Shown here piece after piece: positions 33,101-42,651 of a stretch of DNA of 58,644 nucleotides. Numbering within the stretch: position 1 is the first letter of the stretch; every line of letters starts with the position of its first letter. Below the pieces are notes generated by a model. The model saw only the letters and a program-made list of their open reading frames with translations, searched no databases and was not told the origin of the DNA. The stretch lies in the NCBI GenBank assembly GCA_913041945.1, contig CAJWIT010000007.1, positions 1 to 58,644 of the forward strand, given 5' to 3'. The position numbers and the translations under genes are program-made. Origin of the DNA: an uncultured Fidelibacterota bacterium (GTDB lineage: Bacteria > Fidelibacterota > Marinisomatia > Marinisomatales > UBA8229).

Positions 33101-35452
33101 ATGTCTGAAAAAATTCAAAAAGTAGCTGTCTTGGGGGCAGGTGTCATGGGCGCCCAGATTGCAGGCCATCTGGCAAACACCGGGATTCCATCCTTTTTGT
33201 TTGATATATCACAAGAACTCGCAGAGCAGGGAATTGCCAAACTTTCTTCTTTGAAACCTGCTCCTTTGTATAAACCAAAAAATACAGAACTGATTACTCC
33301 TTGTAATTATGATGATCACATGGAACAAATTAAAGAAGTTGATTGGGTTCTGGAAGCGGTGGCAGAGCGGCTGGACATTAAACATATTGTCTACCAAAAC
33401 CTGATCCCTCACTTGAAAGATTCAGCTATCTTGACCTCCAACACCTCAGGCATTCCTCTTGAGGATTTAATTTCCGTTTTTTCTGATGATGTCAAAACCC
33501 GGTTCATGATTACTCACTTTTTCAATCCTCCACGGTATATGCGTTTGCTGGAACTCGTACGTGGTCCCGAAACCTCGGATGAGGTATACACATTAATGGC
33601 TGATTTTGGTGAAAATGTTTTGGGCAAGGGAATTGTCCATGCGAAGGATACTCCAAATTTCATCGCCAACCGCATAGGAACTTTTGGAATGATGCTCACA
33701 CTAAAATTGGCCCGAGAGATGGGTCTTACAGTGGAAGAAGTAGATAAACTCACCGGGACAATTGTGGGGAGGCCAAAAAGCGCCACATTCCGTACCGCAG
33801 ACATTGTTGGACTTGATACAATGGCTCATGTAGCACAAACCAGCTATGATCGAGGTGAAAATGATGAGGAACGGGAAATTTTTAAAATTCCAGATTTTAT
33901 CAATAACTTGATTAAAGACGGGCGACTGGGAGCAAAAACAAAAGCAGGATTTTATAAAAAAACAAAAGATAAAGAAATTCTATCCTTGAACTTGGAAACA
34001 ATGGAATATAGTTCACAAAAAAAAGTACGGTTTGATGGATTCCGGCTAGCCAAGGGTCACCAAAGAACCGGAGAAAAAATTGCTGCTATGGCATATAGCG
34101 ATGATAAAGCTGGGAAATTCTTTTGGGAAGTTCTTTCCAGATCACTCATTTACTCTGCAAACAGAATTCCTGAGATATGCGATGATGTTGTTAATGTAGA
34201 CAATGCCCTAAAATGGGGTTTTGGGTGGGAGCTGGGCCCTTTCGAAGCTTGGGATGCTATCGGCCTAGACCGCTCCGTGGATAGGATGAATGCTGAAGAA
34301 AAGAAAGTTCCAAAATGGGTTCAAGATATGCTTGCTTCCGGGAAAAATCACTTTTATGAAATTTCTAAAGGATCCCGATATTTTTATGATATGGTATCGA
34401 AAGATTTCAAAGCAGAGAAACAGGATAAAAAATCTCTGAATTTAAATTTGAAAAAATCTTCCGGAAACCTAGTTACAAAACATTGGAGTGCAAGTATAAT
34501 CGATGTAGGAGATGGAATCATAAACGTAGAGTTTCATTCTATTCTTCAACCTGTTTTGAACCCCATTGATGGTTCCATTTTACAAATAATACATGAAGGC
34601 CTTGATTTGCTTGAAGCTGGTAAGTACAAAGCTATGATCATTGGACATCAGGGACAAAATTTTTGTGCTGGTGCAAATTTAGCAGGTATTCTCCAATTTT
34701 GTGAAAACGGAGACTGGGATGGTTTAGAACAAACTGTTAAGATATTTCAGGATTTGACACAAAAAATCCGGTTTTCAAAAGCACCTGTGGTTGCTGCTCC
34801 TTTTCATTTGACACTTGGTGGTGGCTTTGAATTTATCGGACCGACTGCACACAGAGTTGCATTGGCAGAACTCTACATTGGTGCTGTAGAAGTTGGTGTG
34901 GGGTTAATCCCGGGTGCAGGAGGAAATTTGCGTCTCCTACTTAATCTGATCGAAAACTCAGGAAAAGCTGGACGACTGAATGTCTTTCCTTTGGTTCAAA
35001 AAGCATTTGAAACCATCGGGTTTGCAAAAGTTGCCACCAGTGCGGATGAAGCTAAATTCCTGGGATACCTCCTAAAAACGGACACAGTGGTACTCAATAA
35101 TGATCATCGAATTTGGACTGCAAAACAAAAAGCTCTTGAATTAGCTGAAAATTATTCTCCACCGGAATTTCGGGACGATCTAAAACTCCCTGGAGCAGGA
35201 GGCAGAACTGCCATGTCTATGGCGTTGAAAGGTTTTAAAGCCCAAGGAAAAATATCTGATCATGATGAAAAAATCGGGAAAAAACTTTCGTATGTCCTGA
35301 CCGGCGGAGATAAGGCAGGATTAACAAAAAAAGTAGACGAACAATATTTATTGGACATAGAGCGGGAGGTGTTCGTATCCCTGGCAGGAGAATCATTAAC
35401 ACAAGACAGAATCAGACACATGCTGAAAAAAGGGAAACCGCTTAGAAATTAA
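33101..35452 (+). CDS. fadN: 3-hydroxyacyl-CoA dehydrogenase / enoyl-CoA hydratase fusion (FadN type)
   Basis: A 783-residue fusion. The N-terminal half (about 1-400) is 3-hydroxyacyl-CoA dehydrogenase: VAVLGAGVMGAQIAGHLANTG (about 8-28), SNTSGIPLEDL (about 110), HFFNPPRYMRLLELV (about 139-153) and KDTPNFIANRIGTF. The C-terminal part (about 470-730) is a crotonase-fold enoyl-CoA hydratase: GHQGQNFCAGANL (about 510-522), LGGGFEFIGPTAHRVAL (about 568-584) and VGVGLIPGAGGNLRLL (about 596-611), with both oxyanion-hole glycines. The order matches Bacillus FadN, the reverse of Escherichia coli FadB. It carries out the second and third steps of the beta-oxidation spiral. Confidence 0.95.
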   Translation: MSEKIQKVAVLGAGVMGAQIAGHLANTGIPSFLFDISQELAEQGIAKLSSLKPAPLYKPKNTELITPCNYDDHMEQIKEVDWVLEAVAERLDIKHIVYQNLIPHLKDSAILTSNTSGIPLEDLISVFSDDVKTRFMITHFFNPPRYMRLLELVRGPETSDEVYTLMADFGENVLGKGIVHAKDTPNFIANRIGTFGMMLTLKLAREMGLTVEEVDKLTGTIVGRPKSATFRTADIVGLDTMAHVAQTSYDRGENDEEREIFKIPDFINNLIKDGRLGAKTKAGFYKKTKDKEILSLNLETMEYSSQKKVRFDGFRLAKGHQRTGEKIAAMAYSDDKAGKFFWEVLSRSLIYSANRIPEICDDVVNVDNALKWGFGWELGPFEAWDAIGLDRSVDRMNAEEKKVPKWVQDMLASGKNHFYEISKGSRYFYDMVSKDFKAEKQDKKSLNLNLKKSSGNLVTKHWSASIIDVGDGIINVEFHSILQPVLNPIDGSILQIIHEGLDLLEAGKYKAMIIGHQGQNFCAGANLAGILQFCENGDWDGLEQTVKIFQDLTQKIRFSKAPVVAAPFHLTLGGGFEFIGPTAHRVALAELYIGAVEVGVGLIPGAGGNLRLLLNLIENSGKAGRLNVFPLVQKAFETIGFAKVATSADEAKFLGYLLKTDTVVLNNDHRIWTAKQKALELAENYSPPEFRDDLKLPGAGGRTAMSMALKGFKAQGKISDHDEKIGKKLSYVLTGGDKAGLTKKVDEQYLLDIEREVFVSLAGESLTQDRIRHMLKKGKPLRN

Positions 35453-35466
35453 ACTGTTTATAATAA

Positions 35467-36129
35467 ATGGAGAACGATCACAAATCTATTACTAAAGAAT
35501 TTTTTGCAGAAGAATTAATCAATTCTATTACTCATGGCATCGGTTCTGTTTTGAGTATCGTTGCACTGGTCCTCATGGTAGTCTATGCCAGCTACAATAG
35601 TGATGCTTGGAGCATCGTGGGAGTGAGTATCTTTGGCACTACGTTAATTTTACTGTATATGTCTTCTACTCTTTACCACGCCTTTTCTAATGGCAGGGTA
35701 AAACAAATATTCAAAACGCTTGACCAGTCATTTATTTATTTGCTGATTGCTGGAACGTATACACCGGTTTTACTGATCACATTACGAAACACGTTGGGAT
35801 GGACTGTTTTTGGATTGGTCTGGGCAATGGCAATTGGTGGCATTATACACAGAATTTTCTTTTTTGATAAATTAAAAAGGCTCTCCCTAGTTTCTTATAT
35901 TGTCATGGGATGGTTAAGTTTGATTGTCTTTAAATCCCTTCTAAACGCAGCACCTGCTGAATTAGTGGTTTGGTTGCTAATTGGCGGTGCTTTTTATACA
36001 GGAGGACTTATTTTTTATAGTTGGGAGAAACTCCCCTTCAATCATGCCATTTGGCACCTGTTTGTATTAGGGGGAAGCTTCTCTCACTTTATGGGAATCT
36101 ATATTTATTTGATTCCATCTGTTGGCTAA
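35467..36129 (+). CDS. Hemolysin III / TrhA family membrane protein (PAQR)
   Basis: A 220-residue protein with seven hydrophobic segments and the PAQR-type signatures: EELINSITHGIGSVLSI (about 15-31), STLYHAF (about 66-72), LDQSFIYLLIAGTYTPVLL (about 83-101) and FNHAIWHLFVLGGSFSHFMGIY (about 192-213). The His/Asp/Ser pattern of these motifs suggests a zinc-dependent hydrolase site in the membrane. Bacterial members affect membrane lipid homeostasis; the name hemolysin is historical. It is 14 bases after the beta-oxidation operon, without a clear binding site, and may be read through from it. Confidence 0.9.
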   Translation: MENDHKSITKEFFAEELINSITHGIGSVLSIVALVLMVVYASYNSDAWSIVGVSIFGTTLILLYMSSTLYHAFSNGRVKQIFKTLDQSFIYLLIAGTYTPVLLITLRNTLGWTVFGLVWAMAIGGIIHRIFFFDKLKRLSLVSYIVMGWLSLIVFKSLLNAAPAELVVWLLIGGAFYTGGLIFYSWEKLPFNHAIWHLFVLGGSFSHFMGIYIYLIPSVG

Positions 36130-36134
36130 TAACC

Positions 36135-36180
36135 GGGGGATATCTCATCTCTAATAATGTCCCCCTCCTGCTATTTTTAC
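36135..36180 (+). terminator. Terminator after the trhA-type gene
   Basis: GGGGGATAT (36135-36143) pairs with ATGTCCCCC (36157-36165), nine pairs with one G-T wobble. ATTTTTA (36172-36178) follows after a few bases. It stands between the convergent operons and should end the plus-strand fatty-acid transcript. Confidence 0.6.
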
Positions 36181-36920
36181 GGAAGCCGTTTAAGATTTTT
36201 TTCCTGAAACAAATTTTCATCAATTCCAGAATCGACCTGGATATCTGAAAATGTTACCTCTGTGGTATGTTGTTTTTGAACATCCTCCACAAAAACCCGT
36301 TCAATGACATAATAGTTTTTCATTTTTTGGAACGTGAATTCTTTTCTCTTCTTCAATTCTTCCCTCTTGTCATAGGACTTTTCTTGCACACCATATAAAC
36401 CATCTTTAGCGATCCAGGAAACATGCTTAGCGTAGGTAGATTTTGCTTCTTTTTTTGGTGTGATCTCTAAAACATAACATGCAATTTCATTCACAGTTTC
36501 ATCATCAAGTCGCATATATTCGTTCTCACTCATGTCGCGGTTTGACATGTCTTCATAGCTCAAGTCAGAACCCATAAATGAATCACCCTTTTTCTTTGCA
36601 GATATCCTCCTTACCTTTTTAAAAGCCGGCAACCACATGCGCATTTCATCATCCTTATCATCATGTTCAATTTTCAGAAATGCCACACCCTTATCATCTT
36701 TCGGCTCCAGAAACCAGATGATCTGTTTCTTATTGCCGTCCATGGACTTTGAAGCCATGGTATTGGTCCTTGATTTGCCCTTGGAGTTTGTTAAAATCAT
36801 ATTTGTTTTATTTGACATATCCTCCGGAGTTGGTTTTTCATCCACCATTTTTGCAATTTCATAGCCAGTCTGAGCAAAAAGCAATCCCGACAATATCGGT
36901 GACAGTATTAGTTTTTTCAT
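36177..36920 (-). CDS. LolA-like outer-membrane lipoprotein-sorting protein
   Basis: A 247-residue periplasmic protein with a short signal peptide (MKKLILSPILSGLLFAQTG) and an open-barrel LolA/LolB-like fold of the kind annotated as outer membrane lipoprotein-sorting protein. Repeated strands such as KQIIWFLEPKDDKGVAFLKIEHDDKDDEMRMWLPAF (about 68-103) and DLSYEDMSNRD (about 119) are typical of it. It is encoded two bases after an RND/MMPL exporter. This pair is widespread and probably moves a lipid or hydrophobic cargo between the membranes. Confidence 0.85.
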   Translation of the reverse strand: MKKLILSPILSGLLFAQTGYEIAKMVDEKPTPEDMSNKTNMILTNSKGKSRTNTMASKSMDGNKKQIIWFLEPKDDKGVAFLKIEHDDKDDEMRMWLPAFKKVRRISAKKKGDSFMGSDLSYEDMSNRDMSENEYMRLDDETVNEIACYVLEITPKKEAKSTYAKHVSWIAKDGLYGVQEKSYDKREELKKRKEFTFQKMKNYYVIERVFVEDVQKQHTTEVTFSDIQVDSGIDENLFQEKNLKRLP

Positions 36921-36922
36921 TA

Positions 36923-39208
36923 TTAACCCCTTTTTCTGATCAATCTTACTTTAAATATTTCCGCCAGGGTCGCTAACAACGTCAGTGTACCAACAGATGT
37001 GGAAACCATGCTAAACACCATTAAGCCGCCCATGTGCTGAATCGGCAAAAATTGCGAGAACAACAACGCCCCGAAAGCCATATTGGATAACGCATCTAAA
37101 ATGATGGGATAGCCAACGTCATCCACAACTTCCCTGCTTAATACATCGGGTCTTGTGCCATGCCTTACCAGGCGTTTGTATTGGGAGATATAGTGAATAG
37201 AAAAATCAACCCCGACACCGATAATAATGGATGAAAGGATGGCCGTAATATGACTCAGATCAATACCAAATATTCCCATAAAACCAAAATTCAAAATCAC
37301 AGCTGTTGTCAAGGGAACAACAGCCAAAGCACCCCAGATTAAACGATTGAAGAAAAACCCGGCGATGAGAGCAATTACTATGATGGATACCGAAATACTG
37401 ATAAATGATGATCTGACGATTAATCCAACCAAATCTCTGAACACAACCATCATACCAGTGATCGTAATCCCTAAATCTGTATTGCTATCTTCTGCAATTA
37501 ATTCTTCAATGTCCTCTACAAATGAGATGATTTCCTTGGAAGACATATTTCTCATTAAAGCAGTCGTTAAACCAACCGAATAGTCATAATCTACCAGGGA
37601 ACTGAAATCATCCGGATCTCCTGACATGGAATACATGGTAAACAGGTTATTCACCTTGCCACGTGTATCCGGAATGGTTTCATATGCCGGGTCATCGTCC
37701 ATGACCGTGCGGTGCATCTGCTTAATAATATCGGTGATAGAAAAAGCAGTCGTGACTTGCGGATGTGATTCCAGAAAAGTCTGAAGATTCTCCATGAATT
37801 CTAGATTCACGGGTTCTTTCATATCGCCTTCCACCCGAAATTGAAGATCCATCGTTCCAACCATTTCTTTATCCAGGAATTCAAGGCTTTGACGTATTTC
37901 TGTATCTTTCCCGAAAAATGACTGAATATCCACTTCCACATTCAGCCAATTGATTCCAATCAGTCCAACAAGAATCAATATGATTCCGGAACCCAAAACC
38001 TTTTTGGGACTGTGTAGCACTTTTTTTCCGAATTTATCTATGATGTTTTCCAGATAGCCTGATTGTTTAACAGCCTTTGAATCCATATCCCATTTTTTAA
38101 GTCCGATTAATGACGGCAGAAAAGTGGACGAAAGAATCCAAGCCCAGGTTATGCCGATGGCAATGCAAACACCATATCCTGTCTGCACCTCCAAGGGAGA
38201 AAAAATCATCGATAAAAAGGCCACTATTGTCGTCAAACTGGTGAGAAATATGGGCATGAGTAATGACATCAATGTCTGGGTAATTGCTTTCTTTTTATCC
38301 CTTAATAACCGCAATTTTTTAAAAAATTTTGTCATGACATGGACACCGTCGGAATTGGCAATCGTCAGCAGGATAATCGGCATAGAGGTATTGACCAAAC
38401 TGAATACAAATCGATCTGAACCGGTGAAGTGGTAAATCCAGCCCATGCTGCCCAACATAGAAATCAGCGATAAAAATATAACGGAAAATACCATCAAAAC
38501 GCCGGGAATACTGCGGAGACTACTTAACAGTATCAGCACCATAACCACCATTCCAGCTCGAACCAGCATTAATACGTCATCCCGAATTAATGCGGGCATG
38601 GTACCTGTAACATAAGGCACCCCGCCAATATGAACATCATATCCTTCTAGATACTCTTCCGCTAATTTTCTGATTTCAATAGCCAGTACATCAAACTTAG
38701 CACTGTCATACGGCTTCACCATCACGTTCATATAATCCCCATTGCCACTGATGAACCTTACTTTTAACTCAGGGTTCAGATTCAGGTAATCTGTAACAGA
38801 GTTCAATTCTTCCGGAATTAATTCACGGCTTGGAATCAGATCGTCCACCATTAGGAAACCGTCCTCATTATCCATCCGGTTCATGGTGGTAATACAGTTC
38901 ACTTCATCCACTTCCGGCATGGTTTCCAACATTTCAGTCAGGTCCCACAGGGTTGCCATTGTTGACTTTTTAAATACCGATTCACCCGGACGGCCAAAGG
39001 CGATATATACAAATTCTGTGTTGCCGAATTCCTCTTTAATCGCATCCCAGGTTTTACGGGTTGGCATATTCTTCGGCAGGATTTTCATCATATCATCTTC
39101 TATATAGAAAAAGCGCAGGCCGGATGCCATGAAAGCCGTGAATACCAAACATAGGATAATTGTCCGTTTCGGATGATTAAGAGATTGATTTATAAACCAA
39201 TTTTTCAT
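36923..39208 (-). CDS. RND-superfamily (MMPL) exporter
   Basis: A 761-residue inner-membrane protein with about twelve hydrophobic segments in two repeats. Each repeat is a first helix, a large periplasmic domain and a group of five helices. Helix 4/10-like motifs are IILLTIANSDGVHVMTKF (about 276) and SSIIIGVGVDFSIHYISQY (about 660-678), with the acidic residue that MMPL proteins use for proton transport. It begins MKNWFINQSLNHPKRTIIL. It belongs to the hydrophobe-exporter-like RND branch. It is probably energised by protons and works with the LolA-like protein encoded after it. Confidence 0.92.
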   Translation of the reverse strand: MKNWFINQSLNHPKRTIILCLVFTAFMASGLRFFYIEDDMMKILPKNMPTRKTWDAIKEEFGNTEFVYIAFGRPGESVFKKSTMATLWDLTEMLETMPEVDEVNCITTMNRMDNEDGFLMVDDLIPSRELIPEELNSVTDYLNLNPELKVRFISGNGDYMNVMVKPYDSAKFDVLAIEIRKLAEEYLEGYDVHIGGVPYVTGTMPALIRDDVLMLVRAGMVVMVLILLSSLRSIPGVLMVFSVIFLSLISMLGSMGWIYHFTGSDRFVFSLVNTSMPIILLTIANSDGVHVMTKFFKKLRLLRDKKKAITQTLMSLLMPIFLTSLTTIVAFLSMIFSPLEVQTGYGVCIAIGITWAWILSSTFLPSLIGLKKWDMDSKAVKQSGYLENIIDKFGKKVLHSPKKVLGSGIILILVGLIGINWLNVEVDIQSFFGKDTEIRQSLEFLDKEMVGTMDLQFRVEGDMKEPVNLEFMENLQTFLESHPQVTTAFSITDIIKQMHRTVMDDDPAYETIPDTRGKVNNLFTMYSMSGDPDDFSSLVDYDYSVGLTTALMRNMSSKEIISFVEDIEELIAEDSNTDLGITITGMMVVFRDLVGLIVRSSFISISVSIIVIALIAGFFFNRLIWGALAVVPLTTAVILNFGFMGIFGIDLSHITAILSSIIIGVGVDFSIHYISQYKRLVRHGTRPDVLSREVVDDVGYPIILDALSNMAFGALLFSQFLPIQHMGGLMVFSMVSTSVGTLTLLATLAEIFKVRLIRKRG

Positions 39209-39314
39209 TTTGTTGCCAGTTTAAAATTTATTCGATGGATAAATTAAATAGATTACCCGTTATGCAACTTGATTAAATTAATCACCAGAATTATTTAGTT
39301 AATAATTATCTTTG

Positions 39315-39950
39315 ATGAGTGAATCCTTTTCTATAAAAAATCCTGTTGTAATAGTAGGAAATGGTGAATTTCCTTCTCATCCAATTCCCTTAAACCACCT
39401 GAAAAATGCAGGTACAATTATCTGCACTGATGGTAGCGCAGACCAATTAATGAAACATAATGTTACACCAAATGCTATCATCGGTGATATGGATTCCACA
39501 AAACTCAAAAAAGATGATTTCAAAGGCATATGGATTTCATTTCTGGATCAAAATAAAACAGATCTTCAAAAAACACTGGATTGGTGTATTGGAAATGATT
39601 TGAACGACGTGACTGTTCTAGGGACTATGGGGAAACGAGAAGATCATAGTTTAGGTAATCTACATGTGTTAGCTGAATTCTCTAAAAAACTAAAAATGAA
39701 ATTTGTAACAAACCACGCTGTGATTTACAGTTTCAAGGGTAAAAGAACATTTTCATCTTTGAAAGAACAACAAATCTCCATTGTTGCAATTGAGCATGTA
39801 CGTTCCATTTCAACTTCCGGGCTAAAATATGAATTGAACAATGAACAATTTCCTCCAGCCTGCAATGGTATCAGCAATGAAGCTGAAAATGATGAATTTT
39901 CCATAAATACGTCCCACCCTGTTTGGCTTTTTATCAATCATATTGAATGA
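39315..39950 (+). CDS. Thiamine pyrophosphokinase
   Basis: A 211-residue TPK. Visible motifs are IICTDGSADQL (about 34-44), PNAIIGDMDST (about 50-60) with the metal-binding aspartates, QNKTDLQKTLDW (about 74-85) and LGTMGKREDHSLGNLH (about 95-110), all diagnostic of the catalytic domain. The C-terminal half is the small beta-sandwich that binds thiamine. It transfers pyrophosphate from ATP to thiamine to make the ThDP cofactor used by transketolase. The start is ATG at 39315. No TPP riboswitch is visible in the 100-base leader. Confidence 0.92.
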   Translation: MSESFSIKNPVVIVGNGEFPSHPIPLNHLKNAGTIICTDGSADQLMKHNVTPNAIIGDMDSTKLKKDDFKGIWISFLDQNKTDLQKTLDWCIGNDLNDVTVLGTMGKREDHSLGNLHVLAEFSKKLKMKFVTNHAVIYSFKGKRTFSSLKEQQISIVAIEHVRSISTSGLKYELNNEQFPPACNGISNEAENDEFSINTSHPVWLFINHIE

Positions 39951-41322
39951 AATCATTTTGCATTATTTAGACTGGTTAGCCATTGGCGGATATGTCTTAC
40001 TTCTTCTCTGGCTGGGTTTTTATAAATCATCAACAAAAGAAAATGACAAAGACTTCATCTTAGCCGGACGAAAATTAAGCCTGCCTGGTTTTGTAGCCAC
40101 CTTAGTCGCCACTTGGTATGGCGGTATTTTAGGTGTGGGTGAAAACACGTATAATTACGGTATCCAGACATGGTTTATTTTTTCACTTCCTTATTATGTG
40201 TTTGGGGTACTGTTTGCATTTTTTTTAGCTCCTAAAATTCGTGATCTCCCTCATCGATCTATCCCTGATCATTTTAAGCATCATTTTGGTCATAATGCCG
40301 GAATTGTCAGCGCAATCCTGATCCTAATACTTGCCTCTCCTGCTCCCTATATTTTGAGTCTTGGTATTCTGTTAAGGCATACCATTGGCTGGTCATTGCA
40401 ATCAGCAATCCTTATTTCTACAGGATTAAGCCTTGTTTATATCTGGTATGGCGGATTTCGATCTGTTGTGCGAACGGACAGCCTTCAATTTGTTTTCATG
40501 TTCACTGGATTTATTTTACTGCTTGTCTATGCTTGGGGTTTAAGTGATTCTCCACTTACACTTAAGTCAACTTTACCGGAACGATATTTTGACCCCACAG
40601 GTGGCAAGTCAATCCAGTATATCCTTGTCTGGTTTTTAATTGCCATGTGGACTTTTATTGATCCCGGCTTTTACCAGCGCACAGCAGCGGCCAGATCCCC
40701 TAGCATAGCAAAAAAAGGAATCCTAATCTCAATTTGCTTTTGGTTCATTTTTGATATTCTTACAGTTGCAACAGGTCTCTACGCTATAGCATTATTCCCA
40801 AATCAGGAAGCTGCAATGGCCTATCCCGAACTGGCTTCACGTATCCTCCCTCCTTTTGTTTATGGTATATTTCTGGTAGGATTATTCTCTACCATCATGT
40901 CCACCATCGATTCCAATGGACTGATTTCTGCCATTACTTTTGGCAGAGATATTCTCTTAAGGATTCAGCAAAAAGATGAATACGGGAAGGATGAAACTAG
41001 ATCTATTCGCAAAGGGTTGGTTGCTATGGCTATTATCGCAGTGTTATTGGCCTTAAGTATTCCTTCTGTCGTACAACTCTGGTATGTTATTGGATCCATT
41101 ATTGTACCGGGAATTCTCCTGCCATTTTTAATGACATTTACCCAAATCAGATTAGACGATAGTAAAATAATTCCTATAATGATATTACCTGTTATTGTTG
41201 CGATATTTTGGTTTTTATATGGACATTTTTCTGGACATTATCCAATGGAAATAGAACCGTTTTATCCAGGATTGATTATTTCAGGTATGCTTTTATATCA
41301 TTTTTCAGAAAAAGATTTTTAA
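39943..41322 (+). CDS. Sodium:solute symporter (SSS family), possible thiamine/precursor transporter
   Basis: A 459-residue protein with about twelve hydrophobic segments, of the SSS family. Visible pieces are GYVLLLLWLGFYKSS (about 17), AGRKLSLPGFVATLVATWYGGILGVGE (about 41-67), the LSLVYIWYGGFRSVVRTDSLQFVFM segment (about 162-187), and STIMSTIDSNGLISAITFGRDI (about 316-337). The start is TTG at 39943, overlapping the thiamine pyrophosphokinase stop by eight bases, with no binding site, so it depends on coupling. The overlap with TPK points to thiamine or a precursor (as proposed for the SSS protein ThiV); this is inference only. Confidence 0.88.
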   Translation: MNEIILHYLDWLAIGGYVLLLLWLGFYKSSTKENDKDFILAGRKLSLPGFVATLVATWYGGILGVGENTYNYGIQTWFIFSLPYYVFGVLFAFFLAPKIRDLPHRSIPDHFKHHFGHNAGIVSAILILILASPAPYILSLGILLRHTIGWSLQSAILISTGLSLVYIWYGGFRSVVRTDSLQFVFMFTGFILLLVYAWGLSDSPLTLKSTLPERYFDPTGGKSIQYILVWFLIAMWTFIDPGFYQRTAAARSPSIAKKGILISICFWFIFDILTVATGLYAIALFPNQEAAMAYPELASRILPPFVYGIFLVGLFSTIMSTIDSNGLISAITFGRDILLRIQQKDEYGKDETRSIRKGLVAMAIIAVLLALSIPSVVQLWYVIGSIIVPGILLPFLMTFTQIRLDDSKIIPIMILPVIVAIFWFLYGHFSGHYPMEIEPFYPGLIISGMLLYHFSEKDF

Positions 41323-41467
41323 ATAAATCCAGTCATATTTATCTTTTCGGATTACTCATTATTAACTAGTGTATTAGTGTGGTTTACATTTCAATAATAC
41401 AATTATGTAATTCTCGTGATTTACTGATTATCAATAAACACACTTATTATGCACATTAGGAGCTAAA

Positions 41468-42109
41468 ATGGGGACAGAAAAACATAAAGTAGGTGAAATA
41501 TCCAAACCCAGGTTTGAATTTCGATCCTTTGGACAGGATTTTAATAAGCAGGCCGAACGAATGGCAAGATTATCTGTTCCAATCCCAGAAAAATTCCAGG
41601 TTCGTCATTCCCGGGAATCCTATATCATGTCACGTACCAATGATATTAACAATACTAAAATCCGTGACGGGAAAATGGATATCAAAACATATGTCCAAAC
41701 TGTTGACGGATTGGAACAATGGAATCCACTGACAAAAACAGAATTTCCCATATCAGTTAATTTTCTAAAAAGTGATATCTTTCCTGCATTTCAAGTAGAG
41801 ATGCCCGTCTTTGAAAAAACCGAATACACCATGGATGAATTCCTGGCTATGGTTAAGAAACATCCTGATTTACAAGCTGTCAGTGTAGTGAAAGAACGGT
41901 TTGGCTACATGGTAAATGGCACCATTTGTGAAGTGGGAAATATTCTGATTAACGGCACAAAAGTAATAACAATTAATTCTGAATCCACAGAGTTAGACGA
42001 TATTAAAAAAACTATGATTGCTATAGGCCTTGATGACGTGGAAAATATTAATTACCTCCAGGCCATTAAACGTGTTATTGGATGGATTGATAAACCACTG
42101 GCAAATTAG
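41468..42109 (+). CDS. Divergent CYTH-like protein
   Basis: A 213-residue protein that I place near the CYTH/triphosphate-tunnel superfamily. RFEFRSFG near residue 15 stands where the ExExK strand would be. TKIRDGKMDIKTYVQTVDGLEQWNP near 62-86 copies the CYTH pattern of basic and acidic strands (R-I-R, K-G...L-T-I-K). Two further strands with FQVEMP and FEKTEY follow. It ends with a helical segment (AIKRVIGWI). It is 12 bases upstream of a canonical CYTH protein and likely co-translated. The substrate is unknown and the family call is moderate. Confidence 0.6.
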   Translation: MGTEKHKVGEISKPRFEFRSFGQDFNKQAERMARLSVPIPEKFQVRHSRESYIMSRTNDINNTKIRDGKMDIKTYVQTVDGLEQWNPLTKTEFPISVNFLKSDIFPAFQVEMPVFEKTEYTMDEFLAMVKKHPDLQAVSVVKERFGYMVNGTICEVGNILINGTKVITINSESTELDDIKKTMIAIGLDDVENINYLQAIKRVIGWIDKPLAN

Positions 42110-42121
42110 AAAGGAATTGTA

Positions 42122-42613
42122 ATGGGCAAAGAAATTGAATGTAAGTTTTTGGTTTCTTCCTTACCGGAAGGCATGAGTGGTACCATCATGCGTCAAGGTT
42201 ATCTTCAGCCGGAAAAAGAACGAGCGGTTCGGATACGTACAGTTGAAAAAGATGGTTCAAAGAAGGGTGTCCTCACAATCAAAGGTCTCGGCGATGCCAG
42301 CGGCATGACCCGCTATGAATTTGAGACAGAAATTCCGGTTTCGGATGCAGATCATTTACTCTCATTATGTGATCAGCCTCTTATTGAGAAGACACGATAT
42401 AAACACGACTATGAAGGTGTGACCTGGGAAATTGACGAATTTCACGGTGTCAATGATGGACTCGTTGTAGCTGAAGTTGAACTGGAAAGCAAAGATCAAC
42501 AATTTGAAAAACCGGATTTCATTGGTGAAGAAGTGACCGGACAAGTAAAGTACTACAATATGATGTTGCTGAAAAATCCTTTTTCAACTTGGGGAAAAAA
42601 GTTTAGTAAGTAG
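42122..42613 (+). CDS. CYTH-domain triphosphatase (inorganic triphosphatase type)
   Basis: A 163-residue CYTH protein. The signature ExExK is EIECKF at residues 4-9. Other tunnel residues appear in VRIRTVEKDGSKKGVLTIKG (about 36-55), RYEFETEIP (about 63), KTRYKHDYEGVTWEIDEFHG (about 87-106) and LVVAEVELESKDQ (about 112-124). The end reads GEEVTGQVKYYNMMLLKNPF. This is the common bacterial class of inorganic triphosphatases of the NP_954-like/YgiF branch; the role in the cell is still debated. GAAAGGAA lies upstream of the ATG. Confidence 0.9.
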   Translation: MGKEIECKFLVSSLPEGMSGTIMRQGYLQPEKERAVRIRTVEKDGSKKGVLTIKGLGDASGMTRYEFETEIPVSDADHLLSLCDQPLIEKTRYKHDYEGVTWEIDEFHGVNDGLVVAEVELESKDQQFEKPDFIGEEVTGQVKYYNMMLLKNPFSTWGKKFSK

Positions 42614-42651
42614 CCTGCACTCGGCGGGCTATCACAATATCATGTGGAACA

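Noticed and set aside
39209-39314. TPP riboswitch before thiamine pyrophosphokinase
   Set aside because: The conserved CUGAGA and GACCCUU...GAACCUGAUC blocks are absent.
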